From Phanerochaete sordida (taxonomy: Eukaryota; Basidiomycota; Agaricomycetes; Polyporales; Phanerochaetaceae): a stretch of 64,000 nucleotides of DNA. The stretch is from the NCBI GenBank assembly GCA_019973155.2, contig BPQB01000052.1, positions 170,442 through 234,441 of the forward strand. Reading direction: 5' to 3'. The translations under genes were made by a program, and so were the position numbers. The stretch's first letter is position 1, and each line of letters begins with the position of its first letter. Positions 24,177 to 34,947 of the stretch are shown here, piece after piece. The notes under the pieces are model-generated. The model was not told the origin of the DNA and did no database searches. It saw only the letters and a program-made list of their open reading frames with translations.

Positions 24177-25597
24177 TTAGCCTCCGGCCTTGCCCAGCAG
24201 CGCATACCCGTTGCCTGCGGGTCCGTGGAGCTGGCGGCTCCGTCAGCCGCGGTGCGAGGAAAAGGGCGGGGGCGACGCACCTTGCCGTAGCAGTGCTTGC
24301 AGAACGGCACGCCCTCGTTCTCCGTGAGGCGCGTCGAGTCGAGCGTGGTCCCGCACTCTGTGCAGCGCAGACAGTTGCGGTGCCACGTCTTGCCGACCGC
24401 CTTGACCTGCGCGCCGCCGTCAGCTCCCGTCTGCGTGCGTCCCGCGCCACACACGCACCTGCTCCGCGAAATACACCGTCTTCTGGCACTTGGGACACAC
24501 CGGGTTGCTGTTCCCGCCCCACGCGCGCCCGGTCGGCATCGGCGCCATGGGCGGCGCGCTGCGCCCTCCCAGTGCCGCACCGTACCGGGTGCCCGTCGGT
24601 GTGTTCCCGAGCGCGATCGTCATCCGCCCGCCAATCGCCGGTGCCGGCGACGCGCTAACACCGTCGGTCGTGCGGCTCTTCTTCACGGGGCTCGGCGTGC
24701 GCGGCGGGCCCGTCATCGCCGACTCGAGCGCGACGGTGCGCGGGAGCCCGTTTGAACCGCGTCCTGCGTGAGACGGTGTGCCCATAACCACGGGCGGCGC
24801 CCAGTCATCGTCGTCATCGTCCGCGGGTGTGGTGGCAACGGGTGAGGAGGCCTCGTCGTGCGGTGGTGGCGTCTTCGGCGGGGTCGTGGGGGACAGGACC
24901 TGCGCACCAAAGGACGCGCGTTTCGGGCTCCAGGTGTGGGTGGGCTTGAATATGGGCGAGGTGACGCTGTCCCGGGAACCGGTGTACACTCCGCTCGCGG
25001 GTCGCGAGGGAAGTGCTGGCGGGATGGATCTGGGTGAGGGAAGGTTCGTGTTCACGCGGGCAGGGGAAGTGGGCGGAGACAGGAAGACGTCGTCGCGGTC
25101 GGGAAGGTTCGCGTGCCGGAGGTCGCGCGTGCCAAAGTTCTTGACATGACAGGTCTTGCTATGGGCAATTCAGCACCTGGAAAGCTATCGAGCACCGTCT
25201 GTACATACCAGTATGGCTGTCATACACAAGTCAGATTCAGAGACGCAGGGGAAAGACGGGTGACTCACTTCCTCATTGTGCTCGACAAGACTATACGAGT
25301 CTAGACGCTTCTTGCATGTCGTGCACGCCAGGCATGGCTATGAAACACGTCAGTGAGCACGTTCGCCATAGCGAGCGTGCAGCGCACCTTGTGGTAGAGC
25401 TGAAGCGCATGCATATAGTCAGCAAGGCGGCAAATTGGGGAGCGACTGCGCACACCTTTCGTCCCGGGCCCATAATCTGGACGCGTGTGGTGAGGGCGCT
25501 GTGCTTTGACGTAAGGAGAGCGTGTACGTACCTGTTCGGCAGCGTAGACTGCCTTGTTGCAGCGAGGGCATATTGGCGTTCCTCCGTAGGGATGCAT
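24177..25597 (-). CDS. Two-LIM-domain protein (CRP-like) with microexons
   Basis: Eight exons, all phases consistent: 25597-25532, 25476-25456 (21 nt), 25399-25388 (12 nt), 25337-25269, 25216-25209 (8 nt), 25158-24459, 24406-24281 and 24230-24177, 351 residues. LIM1 (about residues 10-65) reads CPRC, AEQIMGPGRK, LYHKPC, LACTTC and EPYCKTCH, with the zinc ligands split over exons 1 to 6. A Ser/Pro/Thr-rich linker of about 200 residues follows. LIM2 (about 275-332) reads CPKCQKTVYFAEQ, WHRNCLRCTEC and FCKHCYGK, and the protein ends GYALLGKAGG, the usual tail of fungal LIM proteins of this kind. LIM domains bind zinc and act as protein-docking sites, often at actin structures or in the nucleus; the partner is not visible here. 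The gene is divergent from eIF5A across about 290 bp of shared promoter. The small exons are strongly supported because each one supplies residues of LIM1. Confidence 0.85.
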
Positions 25598-25885
25598 GGT
25601 GGTGGTGGTCGAGAGGAAAGGCGGTGGCCTGCGGGATTTGGGAGCGACCCGACCCCGGCTCGCGCGTCCGAACGGGCGGTGAAGTCATCCTCGGCCGCCG
25701 GCCTGCACCGGCGCCCCGCCCGCTCCGGGGCAACGTGGCCCGCCGGTGGAGATTGCCGAGATACGCCAGCGCCGGAGATGGAAAATATGAGCGCTCAAAA
25801 AAAGCAGCTTTGCTCTCGAGCTCATCCCCTCCGCCTTTCGTACACACACACTCACCACCTCCCCCACCTACCGTTCATTACCACC
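25598..25885. promoter_or_regulatory. Shared divergent promoter of the LIM gene and eIF5A
   Basis: Only 288 bp separate the two start codons. The eIF5A side ends in a C/T-rich leader with cacac and ccacc runs directly upstream of the ATG, typical of strongly expressed basidiomycete genes. No clear TATA box was seen. Confidence 0.5.
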
Positions 25886-26696
25886 ATGTCCGACGACGAG
25901 CAGCACCAGCACAACTTCGAGCAGGTGCGCTGTCACGCCGCCCGCCGTCTCGCGCCCTCAAACTAACGTTCTGCGCCCCGATGCACACAGGCCTCCGCCG
26001 GAGCCTCGCTCACCTTCCCCATGCAGTGCTCTGCCCTTCGCAAGAACGGGCACGTCGTCATCAAGGGTGAGTGCACGGTCTTGCCTAGCTGCAGGAGAGG
26101 GGAAAGGAGGGGAGAAACGTGCTCACACCTCTGCACCCAGGCCGCCCCTGCAAGATCGTCGAGATGTCTACCTCGAAGACTGGCAAGCACGGACACGCCA
26201 AGGTCCACCTTGTCGCCATCGACGTGCGTGAATTATGCCATCTACGTACCATCCCACGCTGACGCCTGCTTCTCTGCGCATTAGATCTTCACTGGCAAAA
26301 AAATGGTACGTCCCGACGGCTCGACTTATGATAATGCAGCGATCTGATTGGCTGCGCGCGCCCTGCAGGAAGATATCTCTCCTTCCACCCACAACATGGA
26401 CGTCCCCAACGTCTTCCGTAACGAATACCAGCTCGTACGTGCCCACGCGCCCGCAAAACGCGCACGAGCCAAATTGACGCCCCCCTTTTGCGCAGGTTAA
26501 CATCGACGACGGTTTCCTCAACCTCATGACCCAGGACGGTGCCGCCAAGGACGACGTCAAGGTCCTCGAGAGCGACCTCGGCAAGCAGATCCAGGCCGAC
26601 TTCGACGAGGGCAAGGACCTCCTTGTCACCATCGTCTCTGCCATGGGTGAGGAGCAGGCCATCTCCTACAAGGAGGCGCCCAAGGGCAGCAGCTAG
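25886..26696 (+). CDS. Eukaryotic translation factor eIF5A
   Basis: Six exons in phase: 25886-25924, 25991-26066, 26141-26223, 26285-26305 (21 nt, encoding IFTGKKM), 26369-26434 and 26496-26696, giving 161 residues, the usual length for eIF5A. The hypusination loop [12 protein letters not shown] is intact; Lys54 of this protein is the residue that deoxyhypusine synthase would modify. The N-terminal SH3-like domain ([12 protein letters not shown] to HLVAIDIFTGKKM) and the C-terminal OB-fold (NEYQLVNIDDGF to the end) are both complete. eIF5A promotes peptide bond formation at stalled ribosomes and termination, and acts in the cytosol. It runs head-to-head with the LIM gene and tail-to-tail with the TFIID-like gene. 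Nothing in the sequence suggests it is damaged. Confidence 0.97.
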
Positions 26697-27243
26697 ATGT
26701 ATCGCCCCCGCGCTCTGTATTTTCTCTCTCATCGATTTCAGGTCCTCATCTCTTGCGCTGTCTGCCCTGCCCTCTTCTGCCCATCAATATAGCACCCGTC
26801 TGTGCATGTACTCATTAAAGCGTCCTCATGTACCTCGCACGCCGTCGTTGTCGTTGTTGTCGATCATGATACATCGGAGCTAGCGTCACTTCTAGCAGTT
26901 CTCACTCTGTCTTTGTTTTGCGTGTTTGTGAGCGTGCGAGGACTGCGTGTATGACGAATGCAAACAGAGAAAGATCCCTTCGAGTCAGAAGCATCCGCGT
27001 CTGGTCGTGTGCCTTGTTTGAGTTCGCGGGAGCGCGATCCAGTCGATCGCTCATCTTGAAGCCACCTTGACATACTAGCTTTCGAATCGAATGGTACAGG
27101 GCACATCGCATTATGACGCCACGAATGTACATATACCCAGATACGACTGGCAAAGTTGCGAAAGCAGTCCGACAAAGCATGCAAAACACTCTCGAACACG
27201 AAAATCAAGAAATCCGACCACGCGCCGCTGCGTCGCACCCTGC

Positions 27244-28991
27244 TCACCGCTCGACGTGGCTCTCGCTGCGGCGGCGCCCGTTCCCGATCGTCCCGCTGAG
27301 CGACACGCTCCCGACGCGCGGGCGGCGCACCGCGTCGCGGAACGTCTTCTGCTCCCAGTTCCACGTCGCGTACAGCTTCGCGTCGGGCACGACCTTCGGC
27401 GGCGGCGCGTCGCCCTTCTCCTTCTTCGCGTCCTTCACGCCGTTCGGCGCGCCCTGCGCCGGCGGCGCGGGCCCCGAGTTCCACGGCGCGCTCACGCCGG
27501 GCCCGTACGTGAGCCGGCGCCCGTCCTGCACGAGCGGTGGCGGAGGCGCGAGCCGCGTCGTGCGCCGGAGCACGTTCGTCTGCAACGCGTGAGCGCGGCG
27601 CGGGGCACGACGCGGAGACACTCACCGGGAGGACCTTCTGCGCCAGCGCGGGGATGCGCGAGCCCTGCTGGCTCACGAGCGGCGCGACGCGCTCGCTGTA
27701 CATGATCGGGCGCGGCTGGGCCGGCGGGAACCTGCCGGGCTCCTCGGCATCTTTGCCCTTGCCCCCGGACTTGTCGTCGAGTGCGATGGGGTACCACGGC
27801 CCGATGCTGCTCACGCGCGGCGCATTCGTGCTTGAGATGCCGTACAGCGATGGCGCAGGCTCCCAGCGCGGGTTCTTCTGGCTCTCCTCGATCAACGCAA
27901 CCGCGACCTTGTACCGCGCAGGATTCGTCGGACCAAGCTCTTTCGGTGGCGGATGAGTCAGTGCGTAATGATACGCCGAATACAATGACTGTTGCAAGTC
28001 CGGGAGTGCGTGCTGCGGTGGAGGAGGAGAGGCCGGACTGATTGGCCGCGCCGGCAGACTGGTTGTGGGTTGAGAAGCGATTACTGACATGCTGTACGGT
28101 ATTGCGTTCTTGTAGTCGGCAGTGCTGAATGCGACGTCTGGAGGTGGTGTGATAGGCCGCTCTGGCTTCATTGGCATCGAGGACATAGCAGGCGGTAGGG
28201 ATAATGGAGGGGGCGATGGAGTGCGTTGCGGGGTGTGGCTTGGAAACGGAGGCAAGAAGTCGGGTATATGCGCTGGTGGACTCCATCCTGAAGTTCGTGG
28301 CCTCTTCCTTGGAGGAGTTGAAGGATTGGAGATGGGCGAAAGGGGCAGAGTTGGTGTGAGTGGACGTGGACTGGATATTCGCCCGTTCTTCTGTTCTTCG
28401 AGTACATGCGCTGCCTCTCCCTCCGGAATGGGAACATCCACGTTCATATGTTGCGACGAAAGGGGTGAGCTACTTGCCGGCGGAACCTCTGCCTCGCTTT
28501 CGCTTTCATCTTCTTCCGAAACTTCCTCGTCCGTGGGCATGTCCTCCGGAATGGGCATGTAGACGAGATGCATCGCATCGTCACGATCTTCTCTGAGACC
28601 GATGGACAACGCGGCTACAAAGAAATGTCATTCGACCCGGGTGGATCGCAGAGTGACAGAACTGACCTCGGAACTCGCTGAGGTCCTCCAGCCTGCGCGC
28701 AGTGTGTACCGCGTACCGCGCCAACTCCTTGCCCTCCGTCGCGCAGTACTCATTCAACTCCTCGACTCCCACACCCAGCTCGTCAAGTGCGCACGCCGCA
28801 TCTCGCGCCGTAAGACGTAGCCGTCCAGCGTGTTCGGCGTACTTGACGCATGTGCTTGCAAGGACTTGGAGATATCGCGAGAGGAGGTCGGTCAAGACGT
28901 TTGTCGCCTGTGTGGAGGCTTTGGAGAAGTGATGTGCGTGGAGAGTCTCGACAGTCGCAGTCTCTAGCAGCTTTCTGGCTCCTGCGTCCAT
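27244..28991 (-). CDS. TFIID subunit with Bromo_TP histone fold (TAF3/TAF8 type)
   Basis: Three exons in phase: 28991-28667, 28614-27626 and 27579-27244, 549 residues. Residues about 10-95 form a histone-fold of the Bromo_TP class (TNVLTDLLSRYLQVLAS, KYAEHAGR, ALDELGVGVEELNEY). A block HLVYMPIPEDMPTDEE follows, and then an acidic stretch. Next is a Pro/Ser-rich region holding HIPDFLPPFP, which resembles the segment after the histone fold of TAF8. The helix pattern itself looks closer to TAF3, so I cannot choose between the two. These proteins pair with TAF10 or similar partners in TFIID and recruit RNA polymerase II. The C-terminal exon is basic and disordered (NVLRRTTRLAPPPP to the end). The frame also stays open past the last GT donor at 27625, so the long unspliced ORF to 26864 is a read-through. 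Confidence 0.75.
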
Positions 28992-30459
28992 CCCGCTCGT
29001 TGTCGTCGGGCTCGCTGTGGTGGCGGTTGAGTCCCAGGTCGGTTCGGGCTCCGATTACCTAATTCGGACTCAGCGACCAAACGAATCCGTCCCGCCTCCG
29101 AGAGGCGCCCGTCGGCCTCCGCTGAAGACGACACGCAACGCTGGCTCAAAGCCGAGCAGAAATCTGGCAGACTACTCTCATTCGACGATGAACAACTGTT
29201 GAAGCATTTATATGAGTCAATTTTATGCTACCTTGCACTCCTTTGTCCTCCAAGGCAGCCAGCTGCCAGATATCTTCGGCGAGTAGAGCTGTCTTCTATC
29301 TCTTGATCTTGCCGCGCAGAAACTCATGCTCTCCAGACGTCTATGATCTATCTCTTAAACCACCATTATGTGGCTGCAGAAAACGAGAAAATATATGCAC
29401 GAGCTTTCGCGAAACCTCAGAACATTCTCATTTCCAATGGCTAGGCGTGCCTACCGTGCAAAACATTCCGCAGTAGCCGCATGCTGCTGCGTCGCGGTCT
29501 GCCTCGGGATGTTGTGCATGCGTGTTCAACATGTCGGACTGGAGTAAATCATCACCGCTACATACACGCGCCGCTCGTTAGAGACCTACATGCATGGGGG
29601 ATGCTGCTTGGAGTGTCTTTGTCGCCCACCCTCGTCTTGCCCGTCGTCGAATTGCATGTTCGACTCGACAATTTGGTCCTGGCTACTCTGTAAGTGCTTC
29701 TCCTCTTCTCGCCATCGCTGATGACTTACGTCATCACCGTAGTCGCTGTCTCAGGGCAAACGCACTTTGCGCTTCTTCCCTTGGCCCTTCGTCGAGCCCG
29801 CGCCATTGTGGGTCGGCCATCGTGGTCCATTTCGCGTTTACGACTCTGCCTGTCAAGCATGCGTTGGGCTAGTGCTTTGCAATGGCCGCCATGCTTGGTC
29901 GTAGGCGGGAACTTTACAGCCTGAAGTACTGCCGCGACCTGTAGGACAGGTGATCAGCAGTCAGAGCAGCGTACCAGGTGCCATGGGATATACGCGGGCT
30001 TTGTGGTTGCGGGGAGCTTCTACAGCGTACCATTCCATGGTTTTGAATTCTTTATGAGCACGGAGCACGGTTCCCCGCGAAGGAGGTGCGTAAATAATTC
30101 AAGTTGCATATGGTAAAAGCTCAATAACTCCCTAGCTATGTCTGCGACTGGAAACTTGAGTCGCTGCTGTCGGACATCTGAATCTGCCAAATATTCGGAC
30201 AGACTGTCCTTCTGGAAACATCTGCATATCATTGAGGCGGAGAAAGACGGTTGTCGGGCAGACCACGCCATGACTATCGCACAGCTTATGCAGGAGGGAA
30301 GAGTGCAGCAGGCGGCTCTTTAGGGTGGACCGCCCCGTGTAGGTGCTGCATCGCGTGGTAGGAAGCCCACGCCTGCTTTCTCACCACTCCCTATAGCAAC
30401 ACCAACAGCCTGCTCGCAGAACATCTATCCCAAACCAGTGCCTTCTGCACGCTCTTCGC
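28992..30459. other. Intergenic stretch between two genes, no supported gene
   Basis: Only short ORFs (under 95 codons) on both strands are present, and none has a motif or a plausible exon partner. The region is AT-richer from about 29200. The final 100 bp upstream of 30460 is the probable promoter of the second SRAP-like gene. Confidence 0.5.
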
Positions 30460-32212
30460 ATGCCCCATCCGCATCTCAAGCTCGTGCTGGACCACGACGT
30501 GAGTCGCCGCTTTACTAACGCCTATCTACGTCCACGCTCAGCATGCTCATCTCCAGATCGACGACGTCGTGGACTGGGTCGAGCTCGAGTATGAAATCGA
30601 AATCGCGCGATCTTCTGGCAACAAACACACGTTCACAAAATCCTACAACCTTCGGCAGGACAGTGTCGTCCCGGTCATTTATCGGCGAACACCAACCAAC
30701 CCGGCTCCGGTGGTTGATGCAATGCAATGGCGTCTCATACCCCGTGAATGGTTTATGGATCAGAATCGCAATTACGCCATAACCAAAGTGGAGACCATAG
30801 TGAAGAGTGACTTCTATAAGCTGCGTGCTCGTCATCGATGCGCCGCTATCTGCCAAGGGTCAGTCTCCACGCTTATATCCAAACCAAACCTGCATAGACC
30901 TGTCGTGACTAGCTTCTATGTCTGGCGAAACAAGGGCCAGACACCATAGTACTATCGGCCTTCTAATGGAAACTTTGTCATGCTTGCAGGACTGTACGAT
31001 GTTAACCACAAGATAGGTGGCGGTTGGTGCGTTCTCCATGTAAACGAAACAACTGCTCACAGTCGTCTACCTAGGAGGGAACACCATCCAATCCTTCACG
31101 CTACTTTACTCTGGGGAAGACAGATGCTACACGCCTGTCGTTCTTCAAAGCGCCGCGGACCTTGTCTCCTGGCTTGACACAAGCTCTGGACGATGGGACA
31201 ATACTCCGTGCGGGCTCGTGACTCGGCGCATGGACTTCGCTGCTTTCACAACGTGCGTCTGTAAATGTCCGATACTAAGCAGCCACTGATCCTATCAAAT
31301 AGCCACAAAGTATCGACCGAGATCAACAACGATGATGTCGACTACCCTGACCTCATCCGACCCTTGAACACCTCGAACGCGCCCATCAAAGACGCCTTCG
31401 ACCGCCAGTCTGCTACCTCTCGCGCCACGACCGCGGAACCTGGGGCCGACTCACGACAGTCGACGCGCCCGCCAGACTCTGAGGCCAGCATCGCGCGATC
31501 TGCGCTCTCGCGGGCTTCAAGCGTCTCCCACGCCCGCTCCAGGCTTGGGGAGGCCGTCTCCGCGCGCCTCCGCCTCCGCCCCAGCCCTCCGCGCGCACGG
31601 TCCACCCAGCTCCCGTCGCGCTCCGGGAAGCCTCTTTCAAGGGCCTCGCGGAGTGCCTCGAGGGCGTCCGCAGTGCCCTCGATGCGCAGCGTGTCCATCG
31701 CATCCCGTGCGAGCAGCCCCGCGCGCGACGTCCGCGACGACTTCGCTGTGCCCTTGGTCCCGAAGCGCGAAGGCGGGCGCGTGGCGACACCGACGAAGCG
31801 GGCCACCAGGGCGAGCACGTCAAGACAGGCCCGGCCGTCTCGCGCCCGTGCAATCACCTCAAAGTCGACCTCTCCCTATTCTGCATCTCCCACCCAAAAG
31901 CCCGCGCGCGGACGCCAGACCACACCCGCTGCGCCCCAAGCAGGCCCGTCGCGGCGCTCGCCCTCAGGCTCGCCGCTCACCGACATCCCGGACTCTCCTA
32001 GCTCCGCGAAAGCTCGCTCGCCACTTTCTCCGCCGGTCTCTCCCAAGACCAGTGACAAGGACAGGAGGAAGGGCAAAAGGCGTGCTCCCGAGCGGTCGCC
32101 CTCGGTCGAGCTGCTCAGTACGCCGCCGGAGGGGTCTGGGGCCAGCCCCGCCAGGAAGAAGCGGAGACGCACGTCGCCTAGGTCTACCAGGACCCTCCGC
32201 CCCCGGACCTGA
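30460..32212 (+). pseudogene. Second SRAP/HMCES-like gene, catalytic residues missing, in-frame TAG
   Basis: Five exons: 30460-30498, 30542-30858, 30913-31016, 31063-31252 and 31303-32212, with the same phase series as the gene at 20939-22457. Family blocks are SYNLRQDSVVPVIYRR, AMQWRLIP, ITKVETI, RHRCAAICQG, FVMLAGLYD, TPVVLQSAADLVSWLDT and a tail KVSTEINNDDVDYPDLIRP. The start MPHPHLKLVLDHD lacks Met-Cys-Gly-Arg. The F-Y-E-W motif reads FYVW, so the Glu is replaced, and the conserved His motif is absent. Within exon 3 a TAG at 30947-30949 interrupts GQTP-YYRPSNG, where relatives have a Tyr codon, so this copy cannot make a full protein unless the stop is a sequencing error or is read through. 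The rest of the frame is open, ending in about 275 residues of Ser/Arg/Pro-rich tail with KRR clusters. The single nonsense change in an otherwise clean frame suggests recent loss. Confidence 0.75.
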
Positions 32213-33888
32213 TCCATATGCGGAGAAGAGCAAGAGGGCGAAGGCGTTTGGTATGCGAGATGTTGCGCCAGTGATTCTGGCGAATGCGACCCCAAAGTGC
32301 GACCCTAGGATATGTTCATCGTACCCCATGAAATGCTTGCTTCGATCTTTTCGCGCTCTCAGGACGTCTTGTCCATGTCAGAGTCTTAATGTACCTCGCA
32401 CTCTAGTCGTGGCCTCATGTTGTCGCTAACTCAAGTATCTTCGATGATTTCATCACGACTCGCTGGCTGAGAGCTTGGCCGACTACTGCGCTACACTTTC
32501 CGCCGCCGTCAGAGCCCATGTCAGACAGGATTTGAAGTGACAACAACGCAACAATTGATTCCACAGTAAAGACAAAATCCGACAAGTACAACTAAGAATC
32601 CATCGAGGTCCAAATCGGCGGGTACATCCACCCTTGAGCGCGCACCATCCATAGGCGCGGAGTGTCCAAAATCAAGTCCAAATCCTGAGTGAGCGCGAAC
32701 CAGTCGGAGGTCCGGAGAGTGCGGCGACCGGCTTGAGCGCAGACCGCGAGGCGGGTCTGGAGGTGCCTGAGAGCGAGGCGAGTAGTGCGCGAGAGGCTAG
32801 TGAGTCGAGGAGCGAGTCGAAGTACGAGCGAAGAGCGAAAGCTGAGCGAGAGAAAGGCGAGGCGAGAGCAGCGAGACTTGAGCGAGTCAGCGAGAGCGAG
32901 TACTGAGTGTCGAGAGCAGCGAGCAGCGAGTGAGCGAGAGCGAAGCCAGAGTGCCGTAGCTTGCGTGAGTAGTGCTTGTGGTGTCTAGGTGTTGTGCTGC
33001 CAGGAGATCGTGGTGATCTGGCGTGGTGCTGCCAGAGGCACGTAGCGTCTAGGTGGTGTGTCACCCCTAGAGCAAGTGGGCTTGGCGATGTGCTGACAAG
33101 TGGTGTGGAGGTCGGGCAACATACTGCCAGCCAGAGGAGCAAGTATGAGCGGAGTCTAGCAACAGAGTCAGCCCAGCTCAAAGCGTCAACGAGGGCAAAG
33201 CGCATACCTGGAACCAGAGTCCGTGTTGCTGGTCGGAGCCAGGCCACCCCCTTCCCCTCGGATCGCACGCCACCGGGGCCCTCGGCAGCGCGGTCTCCTT
33301 GGTTCCAAAGGTGGGCTCCAGCATGTCAAAGTTGCGGCGATGCCGTGCGAGGAGGCGACGCTGCGGGAGACCGTGAGCCAAGGAGAACAGGGAGAGCGAA
33401 GGGGACGTACCTGGAAGAGCGCGGAGAACCGTGGACGAGGCCAGCTCGTGTGTATGCGGTATGCCAGAGGCAACGCTAGGCTAGGTTGCGAAGATTAGAA
33501 TGTGAACTAGGGAGGGCGGGAAGGGACTCACCTCGAGACGAGCCGATGAGATTCCCAGTCCATGTAGAGTGTGGGGCTAGTGCTGGTGAGCGACCTTGAA
33601 GGTGGTCGTGGGTATCGAGACGCGTCGAAGTGAGCGTCGAAGACGTCCTCGTCAGGACGATTAGATGGCCGAGGGATACAGAAGAAGTCGAGACAAATCC
33701 AAGGTGAAAACCCAAAAATAATACCGAAGATGATAGAGAGAAATTGAGGCTATCCAAACCGAGGCTATCCAAATCCGAGTCGCGTAGAGTCCTGAAGAAA
33801 TTTTCGGAGTCGTATATCGTGCTTGAAATCGTGCTTGATACCTGTGAGAGTCGAGGGGCTGTCCTTGTCGTTGTTCTGATTATGCAGG
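32213..33888. other. Repeat-rich intergenic stretch
   Basis: Holds the GAGCGA-rich tract described separately, a tandem 17-bp duplication (gaggctatccaaa, about 33746-33780), and otherwise low-complexity DNA. The long minus-strand ORF at 32672-33268 is the translation of that tract. No domain was recognised. Confidence 0.55.
32780..32950. repeat. GAGCGA/GCGAGA low-complexity tract
   Basis: Degenerate repeats of gagcga, gcgaga and agcgag over about 170 bp. The purine bias (almost all A and G on the plus strand) is strong. Confidence 0.8.
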
Positions 33889-34947
33889 TCAGAGACCTCG
33901 GTCCTTGTTTCCGCGTCGCATCCGCCTTAGCCGGCCAGACTTCGTCGTGCCCTTCCTCTCTGTCTCCTTCCCCGTAGACCCAGCTGAGGTCTCCTTCGCC
34001 GGCGCGGCCGAGGTAGCCTCGCTCAGTCCCTGCTCGGGGTCCTGAGCCGCCTTACCTTTGGACGCAGCTCCGTTGGCCACCGAAGCTGCGCCCGAAGGTG
34101 CGGCCTCCTCCGCCATGTCGGCCTCGGAGGCCTGAGCGGCTGGGACGTGGAGACCAGGGGGAAAGAACGGTGCCGGTGTGGGCGCGGGCATAGCTGGCGC
34201 GGGTGCTGGGACGTAAGGCGGAGGCGGCGTCGGCATGTTCAGCGCTGACATTGGCTGAACATGCTGCGGCGTCGTGAATTGTGGCTGCTGCTGTGGCGGC
34301 GGCGGGGGAGGGACGAAAGGCGTGTAGACAAGCGAAGGGAAAATGGGGAATGTCGCTGGGGTGACTGCGTCCTCCATCTCAATGTCCTCGTCCGCGTCGT
34401 AGCTGAGATCTACCATCTCGAAGTCGCAGTCCATCTCGAGGTCAGAGGAGGTATCATCAGATCCCGTGCTGCCGTTCTCGTCGGTGTCGATGTCCATCGC
34501 CTCGTCCTGAAGCTGTCAGATTGTCTCAAAGCGTGAAGCTGGAGAAGGACTCACAAAGCTGACGAAGATCTGAGATTGCTTGGCACGACGAGGTAGAGAG
34601 CACTGCGGCGACGTGAGCAAGTCCAGCAGCAGCAAGAAAGGCGCGCAACGCACCAATGAGCGAGTCAACTTCCGGATGGTTGACCCGACAGCTTTGCGCT
34701 TCGGCGACTGACCCGTCCCGCGGTAGTCGACGACCTCCTCCTGCATCTTCTCCCGACAATCCCGCTCCTCCGCCCTCTCCTTCTCGAACTTGAGCTTGAA
34801 GAGCTTCGTCGCGATCTCCTGCGTGCGAAGGCGTCTGTTGGCATGAACAAGGTACTTGTGTTCGGGCTTGACGTCGCGTATCGAGGGAGAGCCGGGAAAC
34901 CTTGGCTTGCGGATGAGAGGTATCGAGGGTGGTGAGCGAGAAGGCAT
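33889..34947 (-). CDS. Hypothetical protein, coiled-coil start and disordered tail
   Basis: Three exons in phase: 34947-34654, 34602-34555 (48 nt) and 34512-33889, 321 residues. The N-terminal exon is basic, followed by a charged, probably coiled-coil helix (about residues 35-70, ATKLFKLKFEKERAEERD). Exon 3 starts with an acidic Asp/Glu-rich stretch (DIDTDENG, DSDLEMD-like residues), continues with a Pro/Ala/Gln-rich part (PPPPPPQQQP), and ends in a basic RRMRRGNK tail. No known domain was recognised. Its composition (acidic, then Pro/Gln-rich, then basic) is like that of some transcription-related proteins, but I cannot assign a role. It is not near any gene it obviously works with. Confidence 0.55.

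Noticed and set aside
26864..28609. 581-codon minus-strand ORF
   Set aside because: It is the TFIID-like exon read past its GT donor at 27625. The spliced version has a cleaner C-terminal end.
31342..32329. Minus-strand ORFs opposite the last SRAP-like exon
   Set aside because: Antisense of the Ser/Arg-rich tail, no exon structure or motifs.
32672..33268. 198-codon minus-strand ORF
   Set aside because: Made of the GAGCGA repeat; Leu/Ser/Ala/Arg only, not a real protein.
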